This document shows, piece by piece, positions 50,190 through 59,313 of a stretch of 64,000 nt of DNA. The notes beneath the pieces were generated by a model. The model was not told the origin of the DNA. It was given only the letters and a program-made list of their open reading frames with translations, and searched no databases. Position numbers and translations under genes: made by a program. The DNA lies in assembly GCF_000245335.1 (NCBI RefSeq), contig NZ_JH600286.1, positions 186,001-250,000 of the forward strand, written 5' to 3'. Within the stretch, counting starts at the first letter, position 1. Each line of letters starts with the position of its first letter. The DNA comes from Bacillus mojavensis RO-H-1 = KCTC 3706. Lineage in GTDB: Bacteria; Bacillota; Bacilli; Bacillales; Bacillaceae.

Positions 50190-50966
50190 ATGAATTTTTC
50201 ACTTAAAGGCCGCAACATTGTTGTTATGGGAGTAGCCAACAAACGCAGTATCGCTTGGGGAATAGCGCGCTCTTTACATGAAGCGGGCGCACGATTGATT
50301 TTCACATATGCAGGTGAACGCCTGGAGAAATCTGTTCATGAACTCGCTGGAACTTTGGAGCGAAACGATTCCATTATCCTTCCTTGCGACGTAACAAACG
50401 ACACGGAAATCGAAACTTGTTTCGCAAGCATTAAGGAGCAGGTCGGTGTGATCCACGGTATCGCGCATTGTATCGCGTTTGCCAACAAAGAAGAGCTTGT
50501 CGGCGAATATTTAAACACAAATCGTGAGGGCTTCCTTCTAGCTCACAACATCAGCTCATACTCACTGACCGCTGTCACAAAAGCGGCGCGTCCGATGATG
50601 ACTGAAGGCGGAAGCATCGTAACGCTGACTTACCTTGGCGGAGAGCTCGTTATGCCGAACTACAATGTGATGGGTGTAGCGAAAGCTTCTCTTGACGCAA
50701 GTGTGAAGTACTTAGCTGCTGACTTAGGAAAAGAAAATATCCGCGTTAACAGCATTTCTGCTGGTCCGATCAGAACATTATCTGCTAAAGGCATCAGTGA
50801 CTTCAACTCAATCTTAAAAGACATCGAAGAGCGTGCACCGCTTCGCCGCACGACCACACCTGAAGAGGTGGGAGATACAGCTGCATTTTTATTTAGCGAT
50901 ATGTCCCGAGGCATTACAGGTGAAAATCTTCATGTTGATTCAGGTTTCCATATCACTGCCCGCTAG
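50190..50966 (+). CDS. fabI: Enoyl-ACP reductase FabI (NADH)
   Basis: Last reduction step of fatty acid elongation, target of triclosan. The 258-residue short-chain dehydrogenase has the FabI-type cofactor motif GVANKRSIAWGIA and the catalytic Tyr148, Tyr158, Lys165 (YLGGELVMPNYNVMGVAKA). The start at 50190 follows AGGAGG; the frame extends to 50157 without a site. Repressed by FapR. Confidence 0.96.
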   Translation: MNFSLKGRNIVVMGVANKRSIAWGIARSLHEAGARLIFTYAGERLEKSVHELAGTLERNDSIILPCDVTNDTEIETCFASIKEQVGVIHGIAHCIAFANKEELVGEYLNTNREGFLLAHNISSYSLTAVTKAARPMMTEGGSIVTLTYLGGELVMPNYNVMGVAKASLDASVKYLAADLGKENIRVNSISAGPIRTLSAKGISDFNSILKDIEERAPLRRTTTPEEVGDTAAFLFSDMSRGITGENLHVDSGFHITAR

Positions 50967-50978
50967 GCAGTTTCACCT

Positions 50979-51011
50979 TCAAGCAGTCCCAAACAGGGAT
51001 TGCTTTTTTAT
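50979..51011 (+). terminator. Terminator of fabI
   Basis: AAGCAGTCCC / GGGATTGCTT hairpin followed by T6. Confidence 0.83.
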
Positions 51012-51072
51012 TTCTTCTGATTTTCAGCATTCTGTCATATAGATAGAATATGACAGAATCGGAGGGATGAAG

Positions 51073-51792
51073 ATGTCTAATAAGAAAAGAAACGCGGATA
51101 AAAAACCGCTCATGTATATTGTTCAGCCGGACTATGTGGAAACACGCTCGTCCATGCAGGAGATCGTCATTAAAAGAAAGGCTAAACCGGCTCCGCCAAA
51201 AGCAGAGGAACAGCCGGTTTACCATGAAAAAGAGCGGGAAGACATTCAGGTAAAAGATGCTGTGGAAACAGAGGAAAAAAAGCGGGAAGACATTCAGGCA
51301 AAAGATGCTCAGCAAACAGAGAAAAAACAGGCAGAGGAACCAGTGCGTCAGCAAAAACAAGAGGTAAGAGAGCCGGAGAACCAGAAAAAGCAACAGGTAC
51401 CGTTAGAAGATCCGCAGGCAATTGAAGAAATCCCCAAACAGCAGTCTCGGGAAGCGGAAAAAAAGGAAGAGCCTGCACCTGAAGCCCGTAAGCCTGAAAA
51501 GGAACCGGAGGCCGTGCATAATGCAGCTAAAGCTGAAGAAAAGACACCGCCGGCCAGAAAAGTGAAAAAACCGATGAGCAAGATGTCCATCCATGAAAAA
51601 ATCGATTTTTTAACAAAACTGCCGCATAACATGCCGAGAGCGCTTTGTCTGATTGAAGCCAATGGAAAAACGTACAGAGGCGTGATTGTCGGAAGAAGAA
51701 ATGATTCCGTCCTGCTTCGGACGACCGGAAATGGTGCTCCGACTGAGCTGGCAATCGATGAGATAACATCTCTGCACCCGTTAGGTTTTTAA
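51073..51792 (+). CDS. cotO: CotO, spore coat/crust assembly protein
   Basis: Morphogenetic coat protein. The start at 51073 (MSNKKRNADKKPLMYIVQPDY) has GGAGGG 6 bases upstream; ATG 51067 abuts it. 239 residues: an N-terminal conserved segment, a long charged, low-complexity Glu/Lys/Gln/Pro middle (residues about 50-170), and a conserved C-terminal domain (MSKMSIHEKIDFLTKLPHNMPRALC to LHPLGF). A 48-bp tandem repeat is visible in the middle. Expression in the mother cell is known for the family; I did not identify a clean sigma-K promoter. Confidence 0.9.
   Translation: MSNKKRNADKKPLMYIVQPDYVETRSSMQEIVIKRKAKPAPPKAEEQPVYHEKEREDIQVKDAVETEEKKREDIQAKDAQQTEKKQAEEPVRQQKQEVREPENQKKQQVPLEDPQAIEEIPKQQSREAEKKEEPAPEARKPEKEPEAVHNAAKAEEKTPPARKVKKPMSKMSIHEKIDFLTKLPHNMPRALCLIEANGKTYRGVIVGRRNDSVLLRTTGNGAPTELAIDEITSLHPLGF
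51226..51321 (+). repeat. 48-bp tandem direct repeat in cotO
   Basis: Two adjacent copies (51226-51273, 51274-51321) differ at a few bases and encode EKEREDIQVKDAVETE and EKKREDIQAKDAQQTE. Length is exactly 16 codons, so frame is kept. Confidence 0.88.
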
Positions 51793-51796
51793 TGAA

Positions 51797-51838
51797 AGCA
51801 AAAAGCTGCCCGGCAGATCGTTCCGGCAGCTTTTTTAC
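51797..51838. terminator. Terminator of cotO, convergent with cotZ
   Basis: AAGCTGCCCGG / CCGGCAGCTT stem with an internal loop followed by T6. Confidence 0.8.
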
Positions 51839-51879
51839 ATAGAGAAAAGCCTGCAGATCTTGCAAGCTTTTCCGTCTTA

Positions 51880-52329
51880 TCATGAATGATGATGTGTGCG
51901 ATTGATTAAACGAGGATTTAAGCAATTGATCGCGCAGAAGCAGTCTAAATCCACTTCAATGCAGTAGTTCGTTTTTTCAAGTCGGAACACTTCACAAACC
52001 GTGTCTTTATCGGTGAAGTCCAAAATGTGTTTGTGTTCGTCAAAAGCGATTAATAAGGATAGCGTTGCGCAGCTGCCATGAACTTTTTCCACTCTAAAAA
52101 ATACTGTATTAAAGCAAGGTCCGTTATCCAGCTCGCCGACATTACCGAAGGCGACTAAAGGCTTTGATTTTGATGTAAATATTGCAAAAGGCACTGTATC
52201 GCCTAATGAATGGTTTACTGACAAAAGCTTGGAGTGGCAGCCGGTCGGGCAATCCTCTTCAACCGCGTTTTGCAAATCTTCAATTTGTTCTACCGCTTCA
52301 CGCACGCAGCTTGATGTTTTCTGGCTCAT
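51880..52329 (-). CDS. cotZ: CotZ, spore crust protein
   Basis: Cysteine-rich crust protein, 149 residues, that organises the outermost spore layer with CotY. Cysteines occur at regular positions (EEDCPTGCHSK, CFNTVFF, YCIEVDLDCFCAINCL) and the C terminus is His-rich. AGGGATAA-type site upstream. Paralogous to CotY next to it, and read on the minus strand with cotY. Confidence 0.92.
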   Translation of the reverse strand: MSQKTSSCVREAVEQIEDLQNAVEEDCPTGCHSKLLSVNHSLGDTVPFAIFTSKSKPLVAFGNVGELDNGPCFNTVFFRVEKVHGSCATLSLLIAFDEHKHILDFTDKDTVCEVFRLEKTNYCIEVDLDCFCAINCLNPRLINRTHHHS

Positions 52330-52378
52330 ATTATCCCTCCTGCCTTGTAATTTTGAGACTGGCGAAATGATGGAGAGT

Positions 52379-52406
52379 CAGCTGCCTCACTTTCGAAGCA
52401 GCTGAA
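52379..52406 (-). promoter_or_regulatory. Inverted repeat between cotY and cotZ
   Basis: TCAGCTGC and GCAGCTGA are perfect complements around a 12-base loop in the 127-base spacer. There is no T run, so it may protect or partly attenuate the cotY-cotZ message. Confidence 0.5.
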
Positions 52407-52456
52407 TGATTTGCACCTGTAATAGAGTTTGGAAGGGGATTCCTCTTTACAAGTGT

Positions 52457-52945
52457 TTATCCATTGTGATGATGCTTTTTATCTCTGTTAGGGGATGTTC
52501 TGTCAACTAACTCTGGTGACAGGCATTGAATCGCACAGAAGCATCCGAGATCCACTTCTATGCAGAAATCTGTTTTTTCAAGCCCGAAGAAATCCGGGTC
52601 GCAAGGATGGCAAACACTTAAGGTTTCGCCTTTAACATCGACCGGGCGTAAAATAGACAGTGTAGCGCAGCAATCGCATAATTTCTCGACGCGGAAGAAA
52701 ATGGATTCAAAGCATTGCATATCATCCACAAATCCCCCCACGTTTCCGAATGTGGAGAACAATCCGCCTTTTTTATCAAAAACGAGAAACGGAATTGTGT
52801 CTTTTCCAGCAATCGTAGGGTTTAAAAGGTTGGTATAGCAGCCAGTCGGACACTGTTCTTCAACTGCCTCCTGCTCTGCTAAAATCTTTTCCACTGCATC
52901 GCATACACAGTTCTCATGTCGGCCATGGGTTTTTCCGCAGCTCAT
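52457..52945 (-). CDS. cotY: CotY, spore crust protein
   Basis: Crust scaffold protein, 162 residues, homologous to CotZ ([49 protein letters not shown]). The start at 52945 ([20 protein letters not shown]) follows AAGGAG; the longer frame to 52996 has no site. It forms ordered lattices in the family. Ends in HHHNG. Confidence 0.93.
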   Translation of the reverse strand: MSCGKTHGRHENCVCDAVEKILAEQEAVEEQCPTGCYTNLLNPTIAGKDTIPFLVFDKKGGLFSTFGNVGGFVDDMQCFESIFFRVEKLCDCCATLSILRPVDVKGETLSVCHPCDPDFFGLEKTDFCIEVDLGCFCAIQCLSPELVDRTSPNRDKKHHHNG

Positions 52946-53062
52946 TGATTTCAGCTCCTTCTTTATAGGGTATTTGACTTTAGTCCTTAACAACATATGT
53001 ACTCGTGCCTCACTTGGTGTGGGTGAACGTCTATATATTCATCATATGCGGGAAAATAAGAA

Positions 53063-53095
53063 AAAGCAGAGCGTTTTTAGCTCTGCTTTTAGGTC
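53063..53095 (-). terminator. Terminator after cotX
   Basis: GCAGAGC / GCTCTGC hairpin with T5 on the minus strand, just after the cotX stop. Confidence 0.7.
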
Positions 53096-53605
53096 CTAGA
53101 GGACGAGCGTGATAACTAGAACAGCGATAAGAGTGTTTGTTGCTGTAGAGACAAGTGCTGCGACATCGGCATCTACTGTTGTAACGTTTACGCCGCGGGA
53201 GCATTCAATAAGAAGTTTTTGGCGGTTTACTTGCTTGTTAGCTGTCAGCTGCAATAAATCCTGTGCGACTAATTCGGCAATTACACCGTCTGCAATGGAT
53301 GTGAGTGCTACTGTTAGAACAGCTGCATTAAGTGCAGTTACAATTGATGCTACGGCTTGAACGTCTGTAGATGAAACGTTGATGTCACAAGAGTCTCTGA
53401 TAATAATTGTCTCATCAGAAACTTGTTTGTTGAGATTTGCCTGTGCGAGATTTTGGTCAATGAAGGCGTTGTCGTCGCCAAAAGCCCCATTGCCATTACA
53501 GCAAATATCGCAATTGCATTTTCTTTCTTCTTTTTTATCTTTTTCGTCTAACGGATGGTCACAGTCAGGATCAAGTGCAACCCAAGAATATGGTCTGCTT
53601 TCCAT
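53096..53605 (-). CDS. cotX: CotX, spore crust protein
   Basis: Crust protein, 169 residues. The start at 53605 (MESRPYSWVALDPDCDHPLDEK) follows AAAGGAGG. A charged N-terminal segment with CNCDICCN is followed by two similar hydrophobic Coat_X repeats (residues about 60-105 and 118-165; NKQVSDETIIIRDSCDINVSS and NKQVNRQKLLIECSRGVNV). Related to CotV. Co-expressed with cotV-cotW in B. subtilis. Confidence 0.93.
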   Translation of the reverse strand: MESRPYSWVALDPDCDHPLDEKDKKEERKCNCDICCNGNGAFGDDNAFIDQNLAQANLNKQVSDETIIIRDSCDINVSSTDVQAVASIVTALNAAVLTVALTSIADGVIAELVAQDLLQLTANKQVNRQKLLIECSRGVNVTTVDADVAALVSTATNTLIAVLVITLVL

Positions 53606-53693
53606 ATCTATTCCTCCTTTTCTTTTACTGTTATTAGATGAGCGAGCCTCAAATTTTGACTGAGGCATATATCCTGATGAAGAACCCTATTTT

Positions 53694-54023
53694 TTATGAT
53701 TGGTTTGAATTGTTATTGTTTTGACGTCTTTGTCTGAGCTGTTCAATTAATTGTTCTCTCCGGCTTAGCGGTTTTTCGTTCTTTTGCTCTTGCACAGTGG
53801 CTTCTTCTTTTTTCTTCTTTTGATTTTCAACTAATTCCGCCGATTTCGCTTGCAAGTCTTTTACCATATTCAATAGCATTTCCTTTTCACCATCTGATAG
53901 TTCTTTCATTTTGTCTTTGGTGACGCCGTGTTTCAGAAAGATATTTTGAACCAGCATTTTCATCATTGGATCAACTTCCGGAAGCTTTGCAACCTCTTCT
54001 TTAATTTTATCGTTATCTGACAT
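53694..54023 (-). CDS. cotW: CotW, spore crust protein
   Basis: A 109-residue, strongly charged protein predicted to be mostly helical, with a basic stretch (KKKKEE) and a C-terminal Gln/Asn/Arg-rich tail ([12 protein letters not shown]). It interacts with CotX and is needed for CotX assembly in the crust. GAGGTG lies upstream of the ATG. Confidence 0.87.
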   Translation of the reverse strand: MSDNDKIKEEVAKLPEVDPMMKMLVQNIFLKHGVTKDKMKELSDGEKEMLLNMVKDLQAKSAELVENQKKKKEEATVQEQKNEKPLSRREQLIEQLRQRRQNNNNSNQS

Positions 54024-54063
54024 TTGTTTTCACCTCGACTTTTAAGTTTGTGAAAAGAAAGGG

Positions 54064-54451
<388 letters not shown>

Positions 54452-54606
54452 AACCTTCACTCCTTTCTTATCCATACTGTATATAATGCAGAAGAGGTGC
54501 AGAGCGGAATAAGAAAAATAACCAATTTTCAACAGGACAAGATACAAATTCATGAAAGCTAGGGTTTCTGCATATATGTGAAGGGGATGATGAAAGGAGT
54601 GAACAA

Positions 54607-54963
54607 GTGGTTATCAATTGGCTGTCTCTTTTCCTTCTTTCGCTTGCGGTCTTCCGGCTCGCGCGTCTTTTCGTGTTTGATACGATTATGGCGCCGCTTC
54701 GCAGCCTTTTTCATGAAGAGAAGGAGGAAAAGGATGCGGACGGGAACATTGAAACGTATATTGTCATAAAGGGAACGGGTGTGAGGGCGTTTATCGGTGA
54801 ATTGCTGAGCTGCTATTGGTGCACAGGCGTGTGGTGCGCCGGCTTTTTGATTTTGTGCCAGGCTTTCATTCCAGAGGCGGCCCAGTGGCTGGTTTTGCTG
54901 CTGGCGATCGCCGGGCTGGCCGGTATAATTGAAACTCTTGTATCAAAATGGCTGCAGGAATGA
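54607..54963 (+). CDS. yjcA: YjcA, DUF1360 membrane protein
   Basis: A 118-residue integral membrane protein with helices at about 4-20 and 72-112 and a conserved Cys pair ([12 protein letters not shown]). The GTG at 54607 follows AAAGGAG and gives [20 protein letters not shown]. The DUF1360 family is found in spore formers, but no function is established. Divergent from cotV. Confidence 0.85.
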   Translation: MVINWLSLFLLSLAVFRLARLFVFDTIMAPLRSLFHEEKEEKDADGNIETYIVIKGTGVRAFIGELLSCYWCTGVWCAGFLILCQAFIPEAAQWLVLLLAIAGLAGIIETLVSKWLQE

Positions 54964-55039
54964 GGCATTCCCACCAGCAACTTTCCATCAGTATCCGCAT
55001 AAAGTAGCATATATGACATAAGGAAAGGAAGGGATCAAA

Positions 55040-55156
55040 GTGAATCAAATTAACAAACCTTCCCAAAAAACTCCATATACAGATTCATCGTATCAAACAA
55101 AAAAGATCAAAAAGAAAGGCTGCGGGTGCGGCAGTAAAAAGAAAAAACCTCAATAG
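55040..55156 (+). CDS. Small basic cysteine-containing protein, 38 residues
   Basis: Starts at GTG 55040 after AGGAAAGGAAGGG. It is Lys-rich with a GCGCG motif near the C terminus (KKGCGCGSKKKKPQ) and no membrane segment. It lies between yjcA and the other small sporulation genes and ends before a terminator at 55174. Probably a small spore protein; not otherwise recognised. Confidence 0.6.
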   Translation: MNQINKPSQKTPYTDSSYQTKKIKKKGCGCGSKKKKPQ

Positions 55157-55171
55157 CCTGACCCTGACAAG

Positions 55172-55203
55172 AGACCGGAGATGTCCGGTTTTTTGTTTTT
55201 TTA
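55172..55203 (+). terminator. Terminator after the 38-residue gene
   Basis: ACCGGA GATG TCCGGT hairpin followed by TTTTGTTTTTTT. Confidence 0.8.
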
Positions 55204-55247
55204 ACAATGATGGTTCGCTCAGCATATGTCATGAGAGGGGGGATCTC

Positions 55248-55454
55248 ATGAATGAGTTTGAAAAATTCATAGAGGGCAGGTATGAACCGCACGATCAAAA
55301 GCAAAACAAGCATGACAAGATGATCAAACAGATTGAAAAGGAGTTGGCTTTATTTGACGAAGCCGGCCTGTCGTTTGAACAAGAAATTGAAGAATTGGCT
55401 GAAAAGACGGAAGCCTTACTGAAAAAACGGCAGGCTCAGCATGATCCAATATAA
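55248..55454 (+). CDS. Small coiled-coil-like protein, 68 residues
   Basis: Starts at ATG 55248 after AGAGGGGGG. It is acidic and helical (IEKELALFDEAGLSFEQEIEELAEKTEALLKK) with heptad-like leucines, so a coiled coil is likely. The setting suggests a sporulation role; I do not assign a symbol with confidence. Confidence 0.7.
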   Translation: MNEFEKFIEGRYEPHDQKQNKHDKMIKQIEKELALFDEAGLSFEQEIEELAEKTEALLKKRQAQHDPI

Positions 55455-55535
55455 ATCCGCAAGCGCCCTATGCGGATATCCAAGCCGATCATGATGTCTC
55501 GCATAGTGTATAGAGAGTAAAGGAGGTGCTTAGTT

Positions 55536-55676
55536 ATGGGATTTGGTTACGGAGGCGGCTGCTACGGCGGCGGTTATGCTGGAGGATATTCAGGCGGTTA
55601 CGGTTCAACATTCGTTCTTGTGGTCGTACTGTTCATTCTTCTCATCATCGTAGGTGCATCTTTTTTTAACTACTAA
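55536..55676 (+). CDS. yjcZ: YjcZ, small sporulation membrane protein
   Basis: A 46-residue protein: a Gly/Tyr-rich N terminus ([20 protein letters not shown]) and a single hydrophobic helix ([19 protein letters not shown]). It matches the YjcZ family of sporulation proteins. AAAGGAGG precedes the ATG. Followed by a hairpin (about 55690-55722). Confidence 0.88.
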   Translation: MGFGYGGGCYGGGYAGGYSGGYGSTFVLVVVLFILLIIVGASFFNY

Positions 55677-55687
55677 GAAATGAATGA

Positions 55688-55724
55688 AGGAGGAAGTACG
55701 GATGATTTCCGTGCTTCTTCCTAC
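55688..55724 (+). terminator. Probable terminator after yjcZ
   Basis: GGAGGAAGTACGGA / TTCCGTGCTTCTTCC hairpin, with a weak T run. Confidence 0.6.
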
Positions 55725-55839
55725 TTTATGTATCCTTTGCTGCTTTTTAAATCAGTAACTTATTTCTGCTTACGAATCATCACATTATGCGTAAAGCGTT
55801 CATACAATACTGTATTACTCCGCCAAAAGGAGGCGTATT

Positions 55840-56094
55840 ATGGATAATCAATTTTTTAAGAACATTGAAAAGAAAACAGGCGTGAACATGCAGGATGTCA
55901 TGAATCTTGCAGGCTCACTTCAAAACGCCAATTTTAAAGATGAAAACACAGTCCGCAGCGTCATTAAGCGTGTGGCGCAGCTGGCAAACAGACGCGTGCC
56001 GAAAGAAATGGAAGATAAGATTGTCCAGTCCATTACAAGCGGAAAAGAAAAGCTTGATTTTGGAACGATTTCTAAAATGTTGGATAATAAATAA
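55840..56094 (+). CDS. spoVIF: SpoVIF, spore coat/resistance protein
   Basis: An 84-residue sporulation stage VI protein (YjcC) required for normal spore coat assembly and resistance. The protein is soluble and helical (MDNQFFKNIEKKTGVNMQDVMNLAG...). AAAGGAGG precedes the ATG. A short GGCC hairpin follows. Confidence 0.9.
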   Translation: MDNQFFKNIEKKTGVNMQDVMNLAGSLQNANFKDENTVRSVIKRVAQLANRRVPKEMEDKIVQSITSGKEKLDFGTISKMLDNK

Positions 56095-56098
56095 GCGG

Positions 56099-56124
56099 AT
56101 GGCCTGGGCAACGGGCCTTTTTTA
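56099..56124 (+). terminator. Probable terminator of spoVIF
   Basis: GGCC TGGGCAAC GGGCC hairpin followed by T6. Confidence 0.65.
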
Positions 56125-56129
56125 CAGTG

Positions 56130-56160
56130 AAAAACCCGGCAGAGATCGCTGCCGGGCTGT
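56130..56160 (-). terminator. Terminator of yjcD
   Basis: On the minus strand GCCCGGCAG / CTGCCGGG hairpin followed by T5, next to the yjcD stop. Confidence 0.75.
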
Positions 56161-58440
56161 TTATTTGGGCAAGAGCTGTCTCGTTTGCTGCAAAAGAGGA
56201 TACAAAAACCTTGAACGGTGGGCTGTTTTGCCGCGCCTGTTTGCGGGACAAGACAAATATAAATGCTGTTTGGCCCGTGTCATTGCAACATACAGAAGAC
56301 GTCTTTCTTCCTCAAGCGGCGCTTCGTCGCCCTTTCTCGCTGTTTCTAATGAGAAATCATGCGGGATGGAGCCGTCTACCGTGCCCAATACATAGACGGT
56401 TTTGAATTCAAGGCCCTTTGATCGGTGAATGGTCATCAGCTGTACACCGTTTTCATCCGTTTTGTTTTTCTCAGCAGCCCGCATGTGATCCACATGGGCG
56501 AGAAAGTCAGGGATGGTTTTGAATTTTTTTGCGACAACCTTGACGTCACGCAAGTCATCAGAGCCTTTTTCCAGCTTGTTTCCTTCGTTGCCACGTTTTT
56601 TTAAGTATTCGGAGAAGCCCATTTTTCCTTCAGCAAAGGTAATGGCTTCCACCGGCTTCATGGTGCGGATGCTTGCGAAAAAGGGTACGATCTTTTTGAT
56701 TTTATCCAGCTGGAACGGCTTCAGATCCGGCAGTTTGGCCAGCGCCTTAATCATGGAGCAGTCCTCGGTAATCGAGAGCGCCTTCAGCGTGTTTAAAGCA
56801 GACTGCTTTAGAAATAAGGCAGGCAGCAAGTGTTTAATCGCTTCAGTATCATCCTCGTTTTGACTCGCGTACAAGTATGCGAGTATCTGGCGGACGATTC
56901 TTCTGCTGTAAAAGGACTGGACGCCGCGATCAGCGGTATACGGAATTGATGATTGATGAAGCCTTTCATAAATGGCGCGGCCGGCGCTGTTTGTCCGGTA
57001 GAGAACCGCAAAGTCTTCAGGTTTTGCGCCGTTTTGAATTTTTTCTTTCATATCGGAAACCACCATTGTCGCTTCTTCTTCTTCGTCATAAGGATAAAAC
57101 AGCACAGGGACCTGAGCGTCGTCACGAGCGGCTTCCAGCATCTTGGCATACCTGTTTTTGTTCTTTTTCACGACAATATCAGCACTGGAAACGATCGGAT
57201 GTGTTGAACGGTAGTTCGCTGTTAAGTAGATTGTTTTGGCACCAGGATAATCCTTTTGAAACTCCAGAATAAAAGAAGGGCTGCTGCCGCGAAACGCATA
57301 GATCGACTGATCGTCGTCCCCAACACAGCACAGGTTTTGTTCCGGACTCGCCAGCATTTGCATGATTTTATATTGGACCGGATTAATGTCCTGAAATTCA
57401 TCAATTAAAATATACGTAAACCTAGATTGATATTGCTCCAGAAGATCAGGCCGCTCTATGAACAGTTCATAGCAGGCAGACGCCATATCATCAAAATCAA
57501 ATTGGCGGTGTTCTTTTTTCTGGCGCTCATAATATTCGTACAGGCGGTAGACTTGTTTTTCCCAGTCATCCTTTAAAGGAATACGTTCATTCGGCAAATA
57601 AGAGTTTTTCCAGAAACCGATTTGCTGCAAAGCCTGATCGACGGGGAACTCTTTCTCATCTACGCCTTCTTCATAGAGTGCTTTTTTCATATATTGTTCC
57701 TTTTGCCATTCCATTTTCAACAGGTGCTCGCCATTCCACTTGGCAGAATCATAGTGATACAGGATTTTATAAAACAAGCTGTGGAATGTTCCGGTGACAA
57801 GTCTTCTGACTTTTGACGGCTGTAATCCGTACTGCTTCGCCATGCGATCTTTCATTTCCGCGACGGCTTTTGTTGTAAAGGTGACAAGCAGCATATGTTC
57901 CGGCGGTATGTCTAGGTGTTCGATCATGTGGGCAGCGCGCGCGGTCAGCACACGTGTTTTTCCGCTTCCTGCACCGGCAAGCACCAATAATGGGCCTTCC
58001 GTTTCCGTGACAGCTTTCAGCTGATTTGTGTTTAAGCCGACAGTCGGAAAAAGGCTCGTATCAGGTTCTATTGTTTTTTGAACAAATGGTGTTCCGGGTT
58101 TAATGCTTCTCGGCCGCTGCCATTCCGTGACAGCCGGAGACGAGTCAGCAGCAATCGCTTTCCCCTTGGGTAATCGAAAAACACCGGATTCCTGATAGTT
58201 TTCCTTCTTTTCTTCTTTAGCAGGTTTCGTTTCGCAGGCCTCCTCACATGCCGGAAAATGGCCTGGCTGGCGGTGGATAAACTCCGGCGGATCGGTGATG
58301 TTAAGCCTTAACAAAACGGGTTTTCCGCAATGAGAACAAAATAAATGGCCTTTTATTCCTTCTTCAAAAAGGAATTGATAATGTTCTCTCGAATATGTAT
58401 GTAAATGTATGGTTCGATCATTCAGTCGGGCGCATTTCAA
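56161..58440 (-). CDS. yjcD: YjcD, UvrD/PcrA-like superfamily 1 DNA helicase
   Basis: ATP-dependent 3'-5' DNA helicase of 759 residues. An N-terminal cysteine segment (HLFCSHCGKPVLLRLN) is followed by Walker A LAGAGSGKTR, motif II ILIDEFQDINP, motif III CCVGDDDQSIYAFRG and motif VI RRLLYVAMTRAK. The exact repair role is unknown. It lacks a RecB-type nuclease motif. It reads toward spoVIF. Confidence 0.9.
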   Translation of the reverse strand: MKCARLNDRTIHLHTYSREHYQFLFEEGIKGHLFCSHCGKPVLLRLNITDPPEFIHRQPGHFPACEEACETKPAKEEKKENYQESGVFRLPKGKAIAADSSPAVTEWQRPRSIKPGTPFVQKTIEPDTSLFPTVGLNTNQLKAVTETEGPLLVLAGAGSGKTRVLTARAAHMIEHLDIPPEHMLLVTFTTKAVAEMKDRMAKQYGLQPSKVRRLVTGTFHSLFYKILYHYDSAKWNGEHLLKMEWQKEQYMKKALYEEGVDEKEFPVDQALQQIGFWKNSYLPNERIPLKDDWEKQVYRLYEYYERQKKEHRQFDFDDMASACYELFIERPDLLEQYQSRFTYILIDEFQDINPVQYKIMQMLASPEQNLCCVGDDDQSIYAFRGSSPSFILEFQKDYPGAKTIYLTANYRSTHPIVSSADIVVKKNKNRYAKMLEAARDDAQVPVLFYPYDEEEEATMVVSDMKEKIQNGAKPEDFAVLYRTNSAGRAIYERLHQSSIPYTADRGVQSFYSRRIVRQILAYLYASQNEDDTEAIKHLLPALFLKQSALNTLKALSITEDCSMIKALAKLPDLKPFQLDKIKKIVPFFASIRTMKPVEAITFAEGKMGFSEYLKKRGNEGNKLEKGSDDLRDVKVVAKKFKTIPDFLAHVDHMRAAEKNKTDENGVQLMTIHRSKGLEFKTVYVLGTVDGSIPHDFSLETARKGDEAPLEEERRLLYVAMTRAKQHLYLSCPANRRGKTAHRSRFLYPLLQQTRQLLPK

Positions 58441-58559
58441 AAAGGGGTCCTCCCAATCAAAAAAAGGTGTTCATTACAGACAAAGACTATCATATCAAAA
58501 GAAACGTGTTTCAAAAAGTAAGTTTAAGGGAAAAGAGACAGCAGAAGGGTGGGTACCGA

Positions 58560-58814
58560 ATGATATATGCAGGTCAGATTCAGAACCAGCAATACGCTCA
58601 ATATGCCAATCGCACAATAGGCCATAAACAGGATTATGCCGGAACAGAGAAGGTCAGATACGTCCCGTTTCAGCGGATGTACAAGGAACTTGAAAAACAG
58701 CAGGAGATTCAGACAGCCGCTGAAAGAAAAGTAAATGAGGCAAAACGTAAGCGCTCTCTTTATAAAAGATTGCGAGAAAAAGGGATAGGCACATCTATTA
58801 ATCGATATGTATAA
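58560..58814 (+). CDS. Small basic protein, 84 residues
   Basis: Starts at ATG 58560 (MIYAGQIQNQQYAQYANRTIG) after AAGGGTGGG; the longer open frame to 58395 overlaps the 5' end of yjcD and lacks a site. It is Gln/Lys/Arg-rich and probably helical (AAERKVNEAKRKRSLYKRLREK). It occupies the yjcE/yjzE position of B. subtilis but I do not recognise the family. Confidence 0.65.
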   Translation: MIYAGQIQNQQYAQYANRTIGHKQDYAGTEKVRYVPFQRMYKELEKQQEIQTAAERKVNEAKRKRSLYKRLREKGIGTSINRYV

Positions 58815-58884
58815 AAAACCGTTCACATGAGAGAGCGGTTTTTTATATGCAAAAAAATCCGGATCTCTGAAGACCCGGATGGTG
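58812..58884. terminator. Pair of terminators between the 84-residue gene and yjcF
   Basis: AAAACCG...CGGTTTT hairpin with T6 (58812-58850) for the plus-strand gene, and on the minus strand ATCCGGGTCTTC / GATCCGGAT with T6 (58853-58883) for yjcF. Confidence 0.75.
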
Positions 58885-58885
58885 T

Positions 58886-59308
58886 TTAATCCTTAATCAT
58901 TTGCAAATGGGGAATGCCGGCATCGAGAAATTCCTCTTCAGACAGCACCCGATATCCATGTTTTTTGTAAAATGGCACCGCTTGTGTCTGCGCATTTAAC
59001 ATAAAACCGGAAGCACCGCCGTCTGCTGCCGCTTTTTCCAGCGCTTTCATAATGATGCCGCCGACACCGGCTGAGCGGTGGCTTTTTAAGACACAAATTC
59101 GCTCTAATTTGCCGTATCCGTTCTTTAGCCGCCATCTTCCGGCGCCGACCGGCTGATCTCCGTCATACACCACAATATGCTCTGATTCGTTTTCAAGCTC
59201 ATCAATTTCTTCTTCAGCTGGTACGTTTTGTTCTTTGACAAAGACTTCTTTTCTTACATAAAATGCATCTTTCATTTGTTCTTCATTTTTTGCGATAACA
59301 GCTTCCAA
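58886..59308 (-). CDS. yjcF: YjcF, GNAT-family acetyltransferase
   Basis: A 140-residue GNAT protein with the acetyl-CoA loop RSAGVGGIIMKA (Q/RxxGxG/A) and a C-terminal VPFYKKHGYRV. The substrate is unknown. Adjacent to yjcG by 5 bases, so probably part of a yjcH-yjcG-yjcF unit. Confidence 0.87.
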   Translation of the reverse strand: MEAVIAKNEEQMKDAFYVRKEVFVKEQNVPAEEEIDELENESEHIVVYDGDQPVGAGRWRLKNGYGKLERICVLKSHRSAGVGGIIMKALEKAAADGGASGFMLNAQTQAVPFYKKHGYRVLSEEEFLDAGIPHLQMIKD

Positions 59309-59313
59309 ATCGT

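Noticed and set aside
51030..51066. Sigma-K promoter of cotO
   Set aside because: A CATA-like element is present but spacing does not match the consensus.
50953..51393. 146-residue hydrophobic minus-strand frame over cotO
   Set aside because: It is the complement of the Glu/Lys-rich cotO repeat region, giving Phe/Leu-rich artefact peptides.
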